From NCBI GenBank assembly GCA_009801085.1, contig VNWV01000006.1:496001-560000 (forward strand): 64,000 nucleotides of DNA, given 5' to 3'. Below are positions 44,634 through 56,059 of the stretch, in pieces (position 1 is the first letter of the stretch; the number at the start of each line of letters is the position of its first letter). The notes under the pieces were generated by a model. The model saw nothing but the letters and a program-made list of their open reading frames with translations, had not been told where the DNA came from and did no database searches. This DNA is from Lasiodiplodia sp. COLG20. Lineage: Eukaryota; Ascomycota; Dothideomycetes; Botryosphaeriales; Botryosphaeriaceae. The position numbers were made by a program, and so were the translations under genes.

Positions 44634-46065
44634 GTTGTTTCGTGTGTCGTGCTGCGGAAGCTCGCGAGTGGTGGTGCGGGGTAGTTTTCTTCGAAGAGAC
44701 GGCGCGCTCTCGTGTCTGGTGGGTTTCTGATAGGTCTAGGCGAGTCGTATGGGTCTTAGGGATCGTCCCGAGGAGATGCGGGTGGGAATGAGGTGCCCAA
44801 TGGCGGGGAAAAGGCGTGGTGGGTGAGAAAGGTGGGATGGTGTGTTGATGCAATGACATGGGTGCCGGACTTAAGCTTCCGCTGTCGGAGAGGTCCCCTG
44901 CGTTGCGCCCTGCGACATGACGCGATAAGTGGCCTGCGCTTCCGTGATGCTAATCAACTACTATCTCATACGTTGATTCACCAGCGGCTGAATTTACTAT
45001 CCAATACGAACTAAACAACACAGCTCACTGAGATCACTGTATGGTGCACATTCACATTTTCAAGATCCTTTGTTTATAGCTACCTGAAAAGAGCAGAATA
45101 AGACCAGCCCAAACAAAGCCTCCAAAGTTCGATCCGGACGAACTCTCAGTTAAGAGAGCGATGCCGTTGTTGAAGAGCTAAAGGGAATTGTCGCCAGCCC
45201 AACTTTCCATCCTGACTAGGAAGTCACCCTTCTCATCTCGTTATCCCATTCCATCGAAATTCCCTGTTTCAGAAACGCTTGTTTCCCAAGCAGCGAACGA
45301 GCTCCAGTGGTATGCCTGTTCCATAGGTATGGGTCACCGAGGATCCGATACCGGAAGACCAAAGGATGACTGCTAGCTGCACAAGAAAGGAAAGAAAAAG
45401 AAATGTAGCAACTGAGCAACCTGTACCGTGTTGCCATCCCTTCCGAAGCCTTGCCCCTTCTCCCACCCATTAAAACCGTTTTTATGAAAGGAAATGCAAA
45501 TCCTTGTCCGTGTTATGATCGCAAGAAACCAGTCCGTGCTATGCAATGCAACGCAGACAATGAGAGGGGAATGGGCCGCAAGTGTGTATTAGGCGGAGTC
45601 TTCGTCAGCCGGGACGCTAGCGCTCCAAATGGAAAGTGCAGGATGCCATCAATAAGGGAAATGCAAAGAAAAGGGTCGAGAATATCTCTGGACTCGCTGG
45701 AAGAGATCAAATGCCGAGAAAAGTCGGGGGCTTCTGATGGTAGAGAAAGTAAGACCGGCTATTAGACGAGCGTGTTTCAATCGACAAGTGTTGCTAATCA
45801 AAACACTGACTCGCAGTGAGGCGGCTTTCAACCTCTCCGGCCAATAAGACAAAAAGCTCCAGAGATGCAGTTGGCGGAATTTTTTTTTGTATGGCCGTTC
45901 AAACGTGACGTCGTAAACAATGTGCCGGCAGCACAATCATCAATCTCTTCTTTAATTCTCAAATCCAACCCCAAGAAGAGTGTGTACGGGCCGATTGTCT
46001 CCAATGTTCATAGCTTCGCTGCCAATATTGTGTATGCAAGCGTGGCCATGACGATCTGGCTACCA
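44634..46065. other. intergenic, no gene seen
   Basis: 1.4 kb between two minus-strand genes. No coding motif or RNA gene recognised. Confidence 0.5.
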
Positions 46066-49000
46066 TCAAATGACGTGGACGAGCCACAGGGTCATGACCA
46101 GGATCAGTAGGACAATTTCCGAGATGAAGGCGACGAGGGCGCACTTCTTCTGAAATTGGCCGACGTGGCTTATCTCACGACCACTCATCTGGAACATCAA
46201 GCCGTCAAGCGCTCCAAAGAACATCAGAACGGCAGTCGGGGGGAACCAGGCGCAGATGGCGAATATCACCCACGACAGGCGCTTCTTCTTCTTGACTACT
46301 TCAGTCATGTTGGACGATTGTGGCCTCGAAAGCTGCAGTAAATGCGGCGAATGGCGGTAGAGGGGCTCACCTGTCAGGGTAGAGCTTGGGCGAACAGCTG
46401 TGGCAGGTTCAGAGCGGTCGCTACCGAACGTTTCGCTATTCTGACATCGGAGCGTCAATGGGAAAGGAGAAGTCATGCCTCGGACTGATGCTCTTGGCAT
46501 GGCTATGCCATTAACACGTGGGGTGCTTGTCCTGGAAGAATCCACCGACGCAGCCTTCATCTTACGGTAGCGTTCTGCGCGGCTTGAGGAAGCAGCACGA
46601 AGGCTATCAATCTCTTTGCCGTAAGAACTGATCACCGGTATCCTGCTGGATGAGCTGCTAACAATGCTTCCTCTGGCGAGAGGGGATGACTTGTATGGCG
46701 TTGGAGTCTGGAACGGATTGTGATGGCCTGAGCTGACAATCCGACCTCCGGTAGGGCTGTAGAAATCGGTGTTGGGGGACCTGCCTAGAAGACTCTGCCG
46801 TGCGGGAGTGGATAGGCTTGGCGGCGAGCTTGCGAAGATCTCCTGATAAGCTTTCGTGTTGCTGGGCGGACTGGATGAGGACCCGGCAGTACTACTGCCC
46901 GCGAACCGCATACCAGTACCCATCGGGGTACCAGTCAGATTGGCTTCGGGACCCACAAGTGCGAACTTGTCGAACGAATTGACACGACTGCTCCTATTCA
47001 TAGGAGAGGTCGAGGGGTCCAGCCCTTGAGACTTGGCTCTATGAGCCAAAGGCGACATTTCGTACTCTTCGACAATTTCATCACTCGGCCCGAAGGCAAC
47101 AAGGTCCTTGACTTGGTCTGCAGAGAGTTCGAAAGGACGTTGGCTCGCTGAGTTCGAGGCGCTCAAGGTAGAATGCCGGACATCTCTCCCGAGGCGGCTG
47201 TGTCGAAGGAAGGACAGCTGGCTGTCACGTGGGAAACGGGGTATGTCTTTGGTCTCCGTTGGTGAAGTCACCACAGGGCTGATGCTATCTCCCTCAGCGA
47301 TTTTGTTGCGACGCCACGGGTTTGTACTGGTCCTTTGTAGAGGGCTAACGTCTTGCGTAGGAAGTTCTGGCTCAACTGAGTTATGGCGAGTATGATCTCC
47401 GGCAGTTGTGGTCTGGGCAAGAGTCTCCCAATCGCCGTCAGTGCAGTCTGTAGCTAGGGTTGCTGGTGATTCGTTGCGTTGAGCTGCAGGACCAGGGGAC
47501 GCTGAGCGCATCCACATTGGAGGAATATCGCTACCAGTGCTGTTGCGCTCGGCATTGCTGACTATTGCTTGCCTGCGGAGACCGGGCTCAAGACGCACAG
47601 GCGCAACGTTTTCCTTCCCTGGAACCTGAAAGGCACTGTCACCGACATTCACATCAGACTGTTTGCTCGCATCAGTGTCAGAGCTGAGCAAGCTATTCTG
47701 ACTCTGTTCCCGATATTCCTCGAGCTCCGGAGTTCCCCTCTGGCTGTCGCACCTTCCGATGAGCTCTTGCAGTGGCGATTGAGGAGGCAACCTGTCACCT
47801 TCGGAGAAGCGGCTGGCCTCGGTGATCACAGACATCCGGTTCGTCGCATCAATGTTGCCCGAAAGGCCCAGGAGCTTCCGCGTATCGCCGTAAGAAGAGG
47901 CGCGGTTAGAGTAGTCTTCTGATGTGGGCGCATACACTCGGCGGGCTTCTCCAAACTCTCCAGAGGCAAGAGGAGGCAGAGAGTTTGGTGGATTTCCTGG
48001 CAAAGCGCGCATGACAGCCAGAGCCCTCGGAAACATGCCATCCTGAGGGGTCACAGGGCTTGTTACAGGGCTCTCGGGATGGCCACTGTTACGAACATCA
48101 TCGAGCTCGAAGTCGAACTTGCTGAATCCCGAAATGCGATTATCGCGGGGACTTGTGGGAATCATGCTGCGAAGGCTTGGACCTTTGACAGTCGTGGTGT
48201 CGTCATCTTCATCGTCAGTGATGAGGTCGTCGGTCGATATGGCGGCGTCATAAGGCGCTCCACCTCCATACTGATCGTAAATGTTTCCCAGCGTATTGTC
48301 AATGGTTTTCGACAGCGTTTGAGCACCGCGGCCGTTCACGGAGGGGTTTCTAGTCAGGTTCATGTATGAGTGATGAGGAGTGTCTTCAAACTCGTACGAG
48401 ATCTCGCCGCTGTAGTCGGTAATCTGGTTCTGGACACCGAATGGAACGCTACGCCGATTGTTGAGTGGTCCAAAATACAGCGAGTTCGAGTCAAATTCCG
48501 TGTCAGGGTACACGGAAATTTGGTCATATTGACGCGCGTTAGGCTCCGAGAGGGTCTCCCACGTGTCACCAGAAGGACGGGTAGAATCAGCTCTGGCATC
48601 TCCAGGGACAATCGTCGCAGAAGAGCCGAAAGCGTTGGTCGCTGGCGCGCCGTAAGCGCTCGAGGTTGAGTCGTAAGGTATGCCCTTGAGCTCTTCATCG
48701 ACTTCCACTGGTCTGCTCTCCTTCTTTTTGAAGACGGTACGCGCGCGGTCTATAATTGAAGCACGGCGATCGGGCTTAGAGTTTAGATGAGCAGGAACGA
48801 CCGAAGACAACATTGCCTCAGCATGATCGCGAGGAGGGTTGCGCGTGGGCGTCGGAGGTTGGAACTTGGATTTTGCGATTGACTCGTGAGCGGATCTCAG
48901 GTCGTCGAACAAGGGCCGCTGCGGTTGCTTCGCAGCTCCCTCGTCCTGGGTGGACGAGGGTGACATGTCGGCTGGCAACAGTTGGTCCAGCGACGTCCTA

Positions 49001-49887
49001 TTAAAGTAGTCATTGGGCTCGTCGACATCTGCGGGGGTTTCCAGGTTTGAAAGGTAGAGGGAGTTGTGGGGATTAACAACATCAAAAGACGTGCCTCTGA
49101 AATGAAGAACAGCTGGTGTAGCTGGTGGGGTGTCAAGCAGCGAGGGTGTGTGGGCTGGATTCGACTCTGGTGGCCAAACGTTCAACGGCGGAGTGACTTG
49201 GCCGGCGAGCTGCGTTTGTGGCGGCTTGGGAAAATGGAACTTCGAAAGCGTGAAGGTGGAAGTGCTGGCAAGACCTGCAGTCGAAAGCAGGTTGAGACTG
49301 GACGGCTCGGTTGGGATGGGCGAAGCGGCGAGCGGTTGTCGGATCTCGATGTCTTTCGGTCGCGGCAGCCGCTTCCGCGACCCCAGGCCAAAGTCGCGCG
49401 GAAGTGCCGGCGCGTTGGACGCGCCAACAGGTGGAAGATCTGTAGAAGACGCGTTGAGGCGGGCAATGTCGCGTAGACCAAGTGACGGTCGCTGTTGCAG
49501 AGCTGGAAGCGAACGGAAAGAAGACACGTGCAGGCCGGCGAATGACGAGTCGGGCTCGTGGCGGTACGGCTCCGAGTGGGAGGTCGACGGAGGAGACGGA
49601 GGGAGCCGCGGAGGGTTGGTGCGCTGAAGTTGAAGAAGAGGCTCGCGCTCGCTGCCGTTCAAGCGGGTGGCGGCGGCCTTCCTTTTGAGGCGTCTGCCCT
49701 CGGGTGGCTCAGGAGTTCTCGGCGAGGTTTGCTGCTTGCGATACTCGTGCAGCGAGAGGGAGTGGATGGGAGTGTAGGAGCGGGTAGAGGATGTGGAGTG
49801 CAGAGAGTGCTGTGACAGTTGTGGAGAGTGGTGGGGCGTGACGGGAGTCGCGACGCGTTGGTGGAGCGTCGCCGAAAAGGTCGACAT
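46066..49887 (-). CDS. large Ser/Pro-rich protein with two C-terminal TM segments
   Basis: Single-exon 1273-residue protein with no domain I recognise. The ATG at 49887 (MSTFSATLHQ) is the first true ATG in frame. About 1180 residues are disordered-looking, rich in Ser, Pro, Thr, Asp and Arg, with many SP/TP sites (TPVTPHHSP, SPVTSPVTPQ) that could be phosphorylated by proline-directed kinases. After a basic VVKKKKR come two hydrophobic segments (LSWVIFAICAWFPPTAVLMFF and CALVAFISEIVLLILVMTLWL) at the extreme C-terminus. This predicts a long cytoplasmic tail on a small membrane anchor. Function unknown. Confidence 0.8.
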   Translation of the reverse strand: MSTFSATLHQRVATPVTPHHSPQLSQHSLHSTSSTRSYTPIHSLSLHEYRKQQTSPRTPEPPEGRRLKRKAAATRLNGSEREPLLQLQRTNPPRLPPSPPSTSHSEPYRHEPDSSFAGLHVSSFRSLPALQQRPSLGLRDIARLNASSTDLPPVGASNAPALPRDFGLGSRKRLPRPKDIEIRQPLAASPIPTEPSSLNLLSTAGLASTSTFTLSKFHFPKPPQTQLAGQVTPPLNVWPPESNPAHTPSLLDTPPATPAVLHFRGTSFDVVNPHNSLYLSNLETPADVDEPNDYFNRTSLDQLLPADMSPSSTQDEGAAKQPQRPLFDDLRSAHESIAKSKFQPPTPTRNPPRDHAEAMLSSVVPAHLNSKPDRRASIIDRARTVFKKKESRPVEVDEELKGIPYDSTSSAYGAPATNAFGSSATIVPGDARADSTRPSGDTWETLSEPNARQYDQISVYPDTEFDSNSLYFGPLNNRRSVPFGVQNQITDYSGEISYEFEDTPHHSYMNLTRNPSVNGRGAQTLSKTIDNTLGNIYDQYGGGAPYDAAISTDDLITDDEDDDTTTVKGPSLRSMIPTSPRDNRISGFSKFDFELDDVRNSGHPESPVTSPVTPQDGMFPRALAVMRALPGNPPNSLPPLASGEFGEARRVYAPTSEDYSNRASSYGDTRKLLGLSGNIDATNRMSVITEASRFSEGDRLPPQSPLQELIGRCDSQRGTPELEEYREQSQNSLLSSDTDASKQSDVNVGDSAFQVPGKENVAPVRLEPGLRRQAIVSNAERNSTGSDIPPMWMRSASPGPAAQRNESPATLATDCTDGDWETLAQTTTAGDHTRHNSVEPELPTQDVSPLQRTSTNPWRRNKIAEGDSISPVVTSPTETKDIPRFPRDSQLSFLRHSRLGRDVRHSTLSASNSASQRPFELSADQVKDLVAFGPSDEIVEEYEMSPLAHRAKSQGLDPSTSPMNRSSRVNSFDKFALVGPEANLTGTPMGTGMRFAGSSTAGSSSSPPSNTKAYQEIFASSPPSLSTPARQSLLGRSPNTDFYSPTGGRIVSSGHHNPFQTPTPYKSSPLARGSIVSSSSSRIPVISSYGKEIDSLRAASSSRAERYRKMKAASVDSSRTSTPRVNGIAMPRASVRGMTSPFPLTLRCQNSETFGSDRSEPATAVRPSSTLTGEPLYRHSPHLLQLSRPQSSNMTEVVKKKKRLSWVIFAICAWFPPTAVLMFFGALDGLMFQMSGREISHVGQFQKKCALVAFISEIVLLILVMTLWLVHVI

Positions 49888-51725
49888 TTTTGGCAGTCGC
49901 TGCGCCTTCACGTGCGCAGACCCTTTCTTGAAAGCCCGCTATGGGATAGAGCGAGAAGTCCCTGCTGGAGTCCACCAGTCACCGGCACCAAGGCATTACT
50001 GTTCTCGTCGGCGGCGACGGTACAGTCTTAGAGAGACATCGGATACCTGCTGACATGGAGCGGGTTGTCAGCGCTACACTTGCCTCCGTTTCCCAGATAT
50101 CACTCACGGCTGCCAAGAACGACACTGAATGTTCTTCGACCCAATATTTCCGAAGCTCTTCAACAGACGTCAAGCAAATGAGGGTCTAAACGGAGGAGCG
50201 AGAGCGCGCTAAAGCGAAGGAAGAACAAGACCAGCTTGTTCGACGGAACTCGGAGCGATGGACTCGGCGCCGGGGATATCGAAGGAGCGCGGGGAGATTA
50301 CGATTACAGAGTGCGGGTACGCACAGCGAGAGGGTAGCACATTGGAGGGCAACGAGGCATTCAAGTGAAAGTACGGATGGGGAAGCAGCAACCCGGTGAG
50401 GGCGAAAAGGAGGAGAGCTGAATGATGAGGTACATGGCTCATAAGAAGAGAAATCAGACTAGCTGGCAGTCTTCGGTGATTCCAGAAAAACAATCCTTGC
50501 CCGTCACCACGGTAGGGAGCAGTCCCCCGATCTCGACGGTGGATGGTGGACGGTGATGGCGAGAGGGGCCGTGCGCATGCGGCCACTGCAGGGGTGCGCA
50601 TTTGCGCGCACCCAATCAGCCTCGCCAGCGAGCTCCAGAGGTGCCGTGGCCATTACATTCGCTCACCAGCCGCACCGTATCGCCGGAGCGCTGCCTGCCA
50701 ATGAAGGCGGCGGGCTGTGTTTCGCGGCAGCTAATGCGCGTCACCTAGGCCGACCGTGTCGCGACTCTCGCCAATCCGCGCGCGCAGGTGCCTTGCCTCA
50801 ACCACGCCAGATGATGGCTGTGCGTGCCCATCCGGCCCCGCCGAGAGGGTCAGCTGCTGGAAACTCCCCCCGGCTGAGACATGTTGACGACGGGATCCGC
50901 TGTGCCCCGGCCTCGTGTGGATCGTCCTGGGATGATGATCAGTGTTGAGGTGCTGTTGTGCTGTGGAGGCGAGACAGGCGATCGCTCGGAGCCACCGGCC
51001 CAAGCGAGCGAGCTGACCAACACACGTCGATCCTCAAACGCTCACATTTGCGCCTCTCAACCTTGCACGTTTCAAACGCTGATCCATGGCCACTCCCCCC
51101 ACAGGCTGCTGCGTGTCTTCAAGGCGTCGCGGCAGACCTGAAGGCGCACCATTTATCCACAGCAGACGCGTCGCTTGACAAGCATTTGAGCCTGATGCAT
51201 CAGGAACCACGCCCTGCGACTAGCCTTGCCTGCCGAGCTCTGCGAAATATGCGCCCGACAAGAAATATATCGGAAGGCGCAGTGGTAAGACTTGAATTGC
51301 CGTTTATCTCAACTGCGTACTGCCTTTCGTACGAAGCAAGAGCTCCAGAATCTGGTTTCCTCGCACAGTAGTTGCAACCATGGCAGCACCGCTACGCGGG
51401 AGCTCACATGGGCCGCCTTCCTGCGTCCAGTCTGCCTCAAACCGCGTCTTTCATCTCCCAAATCCTCACATCTCCCTCCTCTTTTCCATCTCCTATCTCG
51501 TCGAAGCCTGGCCTTTTGGGTACGCGGAAGGCGCACTATCCTTTCGCATCTCCACTACGGCCTGCGCTACCCGAATTAAGCAGCAGTCATTCAATAACAT
51601 TCTTGTCCTGCCCCCTCACAATCATTCTGCCCTGGCCCGACAGACAGCCACCAACTTGATGGACGACTAGTTCCCACCTACATTTGGTAGTTCACCCGCG
51701 GAAAGTATTATCGACATCAAGTGCC
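49888..51725. other. divergent promoter region
   Basis: 1.8 kb between the starts of the two-TM protein and the transporter. No coding motif recognised. The last few hundred bases before 51726 are pyrimidine-rich. Confidence 0.5.
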
Positions 51726-54700
51726 ATGGTCACGGCATATAGCACCGGTCCTGAAGATGTTCTTCACGGCAGCGACAATGTTCGGCGGCGCAGCACAAAT
51801 TTCAGACGTCGGATGCTCCACAGCGGGCCAATGTCTGGCGGTGATCAAAAGGAAGACGTTGGTTCCGCAACAAGTGCGCCAGTCGAACCTTCGTCGCGCT
51901 CTATCATTCGACGGCCATCCTCATTGAATGCCTCAAGAAGGAGACTTCCTTGGCTTGATGGAAAGGTTTCTTCTGACAAACAGGGGCACCGGAAGCATCG
52001 TCACGTTCCAGGCGAATTTGTCTCTGATGACGATGATACATCTTGGTCTACCATAAGCAGCAATGTCCAGCCCTCGCCAACACGGCCTGAGTCGCCAAAC
52101 CCACCCCTAAATATTCACATGCCGAACAATGCAAGTTCAGCGTATACCCCGTCAATGTACAGTACAGGTGCGGTCAGCGGAGTGAGCACTGGCCCTTCTG
52201 TTGAGAGCCCGAGGCCGTATCGATCGTACGAGGCTCTGGTTTCCTCGCCTGAGAAGCCGAAAGTGGCATTTTCGGAGACTGACAATATCTCGCACAATAC
52301 AAGAAGGACGGATACTTCTTTTGAAGACTCAGCGACATCTACACCCAGATTACAGCCTCCGTTAACACTGAAGCGTGTTTCTCCGGTCCCAATCAGCAAC
52401 CCGCGAGAATCGACTGAAGAGTCCGAGAAACCGTTACAGCCAACACCCGCCAAGACCAGGCTTCAAAAGGCAATTGGTGGTATGGAGAACCCTGCGCAAC
52501 ATGCAATTGATGTGGCAAAATATGCCCCAGATCACCATCAGTCTGACAGTGTTTCTGAAGTATTGGAAAGTGTTTCGAGGTCTCTGGAGAGAACCCCTTC
52601 CCCGTCGTCACGAATGGACCCTCTGCTAGTGTCTGACTCGTTGGATACCTCTTCTGACGAGACACCTACCGAAGCCGAGGCATCATTGAGCCCAAAGACC
52701 AACCATTCTTCTCACACCGTGGCGCTTCCCATACAATCATCGGCAGAAAACGCGAATCCGGTCAGTCCTACTCACGCCCGCACAGATGCGATGAACCGGC
52801 CTCGAAGTCCCCGATCATCCAGTTCAACTTCAATAGTACTAACTCCAAAGCAGTTCTACGAACGTAAGTCGGCTAACTCGATTGTTACGGACTGGGCCTA
52901 TGTCAAGGGACGAACACCACCAACACGCGCTCAAACTCCGTCCCCATCATCAAGTTCTGCTTCAACCAGCTCACCAGCCGATGTCGAGCGACAAGGAAGT
53001 GCGCATTGGAGAGCGTGGCATAACAACACGAAACGGCCGGTGTACCCAAATAATTCCCAATACGTTGATGGCCACGTGCGCTCGATCCATTCGCCACCTA
53101 CGAAGGACGAAGTTCATGACCATATCAAGCGCCATGGAGTCCCACCGACACCGCCAAGGAGCAGCTCTTTGAGGCATCGAAACGCCAATCCTCCCGCACA
53201 CAAACACTTCCAACGCTTCAGGTCCTCTGATAATCCCAGTGAGACCCGAAATCGACGGAAAGAGCGATCAAATGAAAGGTCGGAGCGCTATGGTGGTCCT
53301 AGACGCCGCAAGCTTCCACAGCCACAACCGTGGAATGATCTGAATCCAAGATCTTCCGAAGGCTTTGGAATGGGCCACCCAGCTCGGACCCATGTCAGTT
53401 TCCGTGGTGCCGAAGGACTGGATATATTCAAGCGTCAGCGGCGCGAACCGATTGCGAGAAATTGGGGCACCGCCAAGAAACGAATCACGGCTACTATTGC
53501 ATGCATCAACACTGCATTGGTGGGATATTTGATTGGCGTCTACGTGCGTACCCGTAAGGGTCTCGCGTCACACTTGCTGATTCGGGATAGGCCGGCGAGG
53601 TGCCTCGAATCCAATATGCCATTGCAGATCAGGGACACATCGTCATCTTGGGAAATGTGTTGTGAGTGACGCCCGGCTGTGACACGGCTACACATACTGA
53701 CGAGACAGTCTGTACCTGGGTCTAGCCATCTCAACGTTCTTCTCGTGGCCCCTTCCGCTCCTCCACGGTCGCAAACCCTATGTTCTGGGATCCCTCGCTA
53801 TTCTTTTACCTCTCCAATTCCCTCAAGCATTGGTAGTCGGTGCTCCGCGCGATCCAGACAAGCCACTTTACCGAGTGGGACTTCTTCTCCCCCGAGCATT
53901 CTCAGGCCTCGTTCTTGGCTTCGCCAATGTCAACTTCATAGCCACGCTCCTCGACCTATTTGGCGCATCTCTTCAAGCCGCAAATCCCCATGAAGAGCTG
54001 GTCTTTGTAAATGACGCTCGACGACATGGCGGGGGAATGGGACTTTGGCTGGGCATTTGGGCCTGGTCCTTTCTGGCCAGCATAGCCGTCGGGTTCATGG
54101 TTGGTGCGGTACTGATCAACAGTATAGATCCATCCTGGGGCTTCTATATTGATGTCATCATGATTGCATGTGTACTCCTTTTGAACGTAGTCGCACCGGA
54201 GACGCGACGAGCACGCTTCCGACGTTCGGCAATTGACCTGATCGACCCGAATTCTGAGTATGTGTACCAGCGTATTGTCCGCGGCGAGATCAAGTTGCAC
54301 GTTTCTCCAGAGGGGCCGGACTGGTGGGGTCAAGAGGTTGCTGCAGGTATCTGGCTGAGCATACGGATGTACTTCCAATTAGGATTCAGCATCTTGGCGA
54401 TGTACATTGCCTGGATTTACGCCCAGTTCGTCCTCATAATTGTGGTATGTCAAGCCCCTGACCCAAGACAGCTTTCTGCTAAATACCACCAGCTCCTTGG
54501 CGCCCTGCTCTCTCGCGATTACCGCTGGCATCCACAATATGTCGGCGCAGGTGTCACCTCTCTTGCCATCGGCGCCTTACTCGCCATCCCACTGACGAAA
54601 GCCGGCCTCTTCAGCCGTGAACGCACCCACGGGCCCCGCACCGACAGCATGACCTTCCAGCGACAAATAACATGGACCTCACACATGACCCGGCGCATCA

Positions 54701-55473
54701 TCTTCACCACCATCCTCCCCCTCGCCGGCCTCGCCTACACCCTCTCCTCCTCAGGCCCATCCAAGGCGCACTACATGCTCCCCATCACCTTCGCCGCGCT
54801 CATCGGCTTCCTCTCCGTACTCGCCTGGGCCGAGACGCACGGCCTGGTCATGGAGGCCTTCGACACGTGCGACCTGCAGCCAGGCACCAACACGCGGCAC
54901 CGCCTGCAGAGCATGGCCGACGTCGACCGCCGCCGCCGCACGGCCTACTCGTCGTTTCCGCGCGTCAGCGCCGCCTTCTTCGTCGCCCACTCGCTCGCCT
55001 TCGTCCTCGCCGCCGCCGCCACCGCCGTCGGCGGCGTGCTGACCCGCCACCTCGGCGCCCAGACCAGCACCGGCGTCGTCGCCGCCGTCCTCGCCGCCCT
55101 CACGCTCGCCCTCACCGCCGTGCTGTGGCGCTTCAGGGGCGTGCAGGTCATCCCTGACGAGGTTTTCAGCGACTTCAAGAAGCCTCGCCGCCTCGTCCCG
55201 CATGACAGGATCGGTGGTGGCGGTAGCGAAGAGGAGAGCTGGCGGGCGGCTATGATGAGCGGTGGTGCTGGCGGTGGAGCGGGTGGCCGCAATGATGCGG
55301 ACGCGGAGAAGTTTGCTGGCGGTGGCGGTAGTGGAAGACCGGCCGACTGGAAGCCCGTCATCATAGGCCATCCGTCCGGCCGTGTGCGCAGGGCCAATAT
55401 ATTGGAGCTGGGGAGGTGGAGTCGGTGGAGTGAGATCAGGCGGTTGAATGGGCTTTTGCCGGAGTGGGATTAA
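51726..55473 (+). CDS. MFS-type transporter with a long cytoplasmic N-terminus
   Basis: Four exons (51726-53543, 53591-53661, 53709-54444, 54493-55473) join in frame to 1201 residues. The first ~590 are hydrophilic and Ser/Pro/Arg-rich, with no domain recognised. The membrane part starts with ATIACINTALVGYLIGVYAG and continues through about twelve hydrophobic segments with a central loop (VAPETRRARFRRSAIDLID). This matches the fungal major-facilitator proteins often labelled polyamine-transporter-like; the substrate cannot be inferred. A Gly-rich loop precedes the C-terminal DWKPVIIGHPSGR. ATG at 51726 is the first in frame. A first exon of 606 codons with introns only in the TM half suggests an old N-terminal extension. 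Confidence 0.85.
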
Positions 55474-56059
55474 TGATGAGAGATCGAACAAGTGACCGGT
55501 GGCTGGGAAGCAATTGAAAGGGAAGGGAAGAATGATTGCCAAATTGGATCTCCTAACTTTTGACAGTCCATTAATAGCAGTCCTTTGACATGTACCGGAA
55601 AGGAGCCTCGGTGCGGCGAAAGAAGCGAAACGTGCCGTAAGCAGCAGTAGATGAAGCAACTAAGCTCGGGTGACGCTCTCTGTACGCACCTCTCCAACTC
55701 CCTCTGAATTCTCACCCTCACCAGTTATTTCTCCGGTTGCTCATCACTTTCGCAAATATCAAGAGTGCAGGACTGTAACAGTTGATTGCTCGCTGGCTTG
55801 TTATGCTTGCAAACCATGCTCAGTCGCTTACTCGCAGGAGAATAAGCAATACTCAGAAAGCCGAACCCCAAAGAAAAAAAAAATATGAACCTACGCCAAT
55901 GCCTTGCCCACCCAGTTTACCCCGATTCTCAGCCCCCAAACCCCTGCAGCTCGCTTTTTTAGTAAAAAGTATGTATGTACCAACTCCTGTCTCCCACCAT
56001 GTACCTATCCGCTCTTCCCCTCAGAATCAACGTGAATGGAGAATATCGTTGCTAACAAA
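55474..56059. other. convergent 3' region
   Basis: Between stops of two convergent genes. Nothing recognised beyond presumed 3' UTRs. Confidence 0.5.

Noticed and set aside
54751..55659. 302-codon minus-strand frame opposite the transporter 3' end
   Set aside because: Mirror of a GC-biased exon; Ala/Arg/Gly/Glu-rich and lacking any domain.
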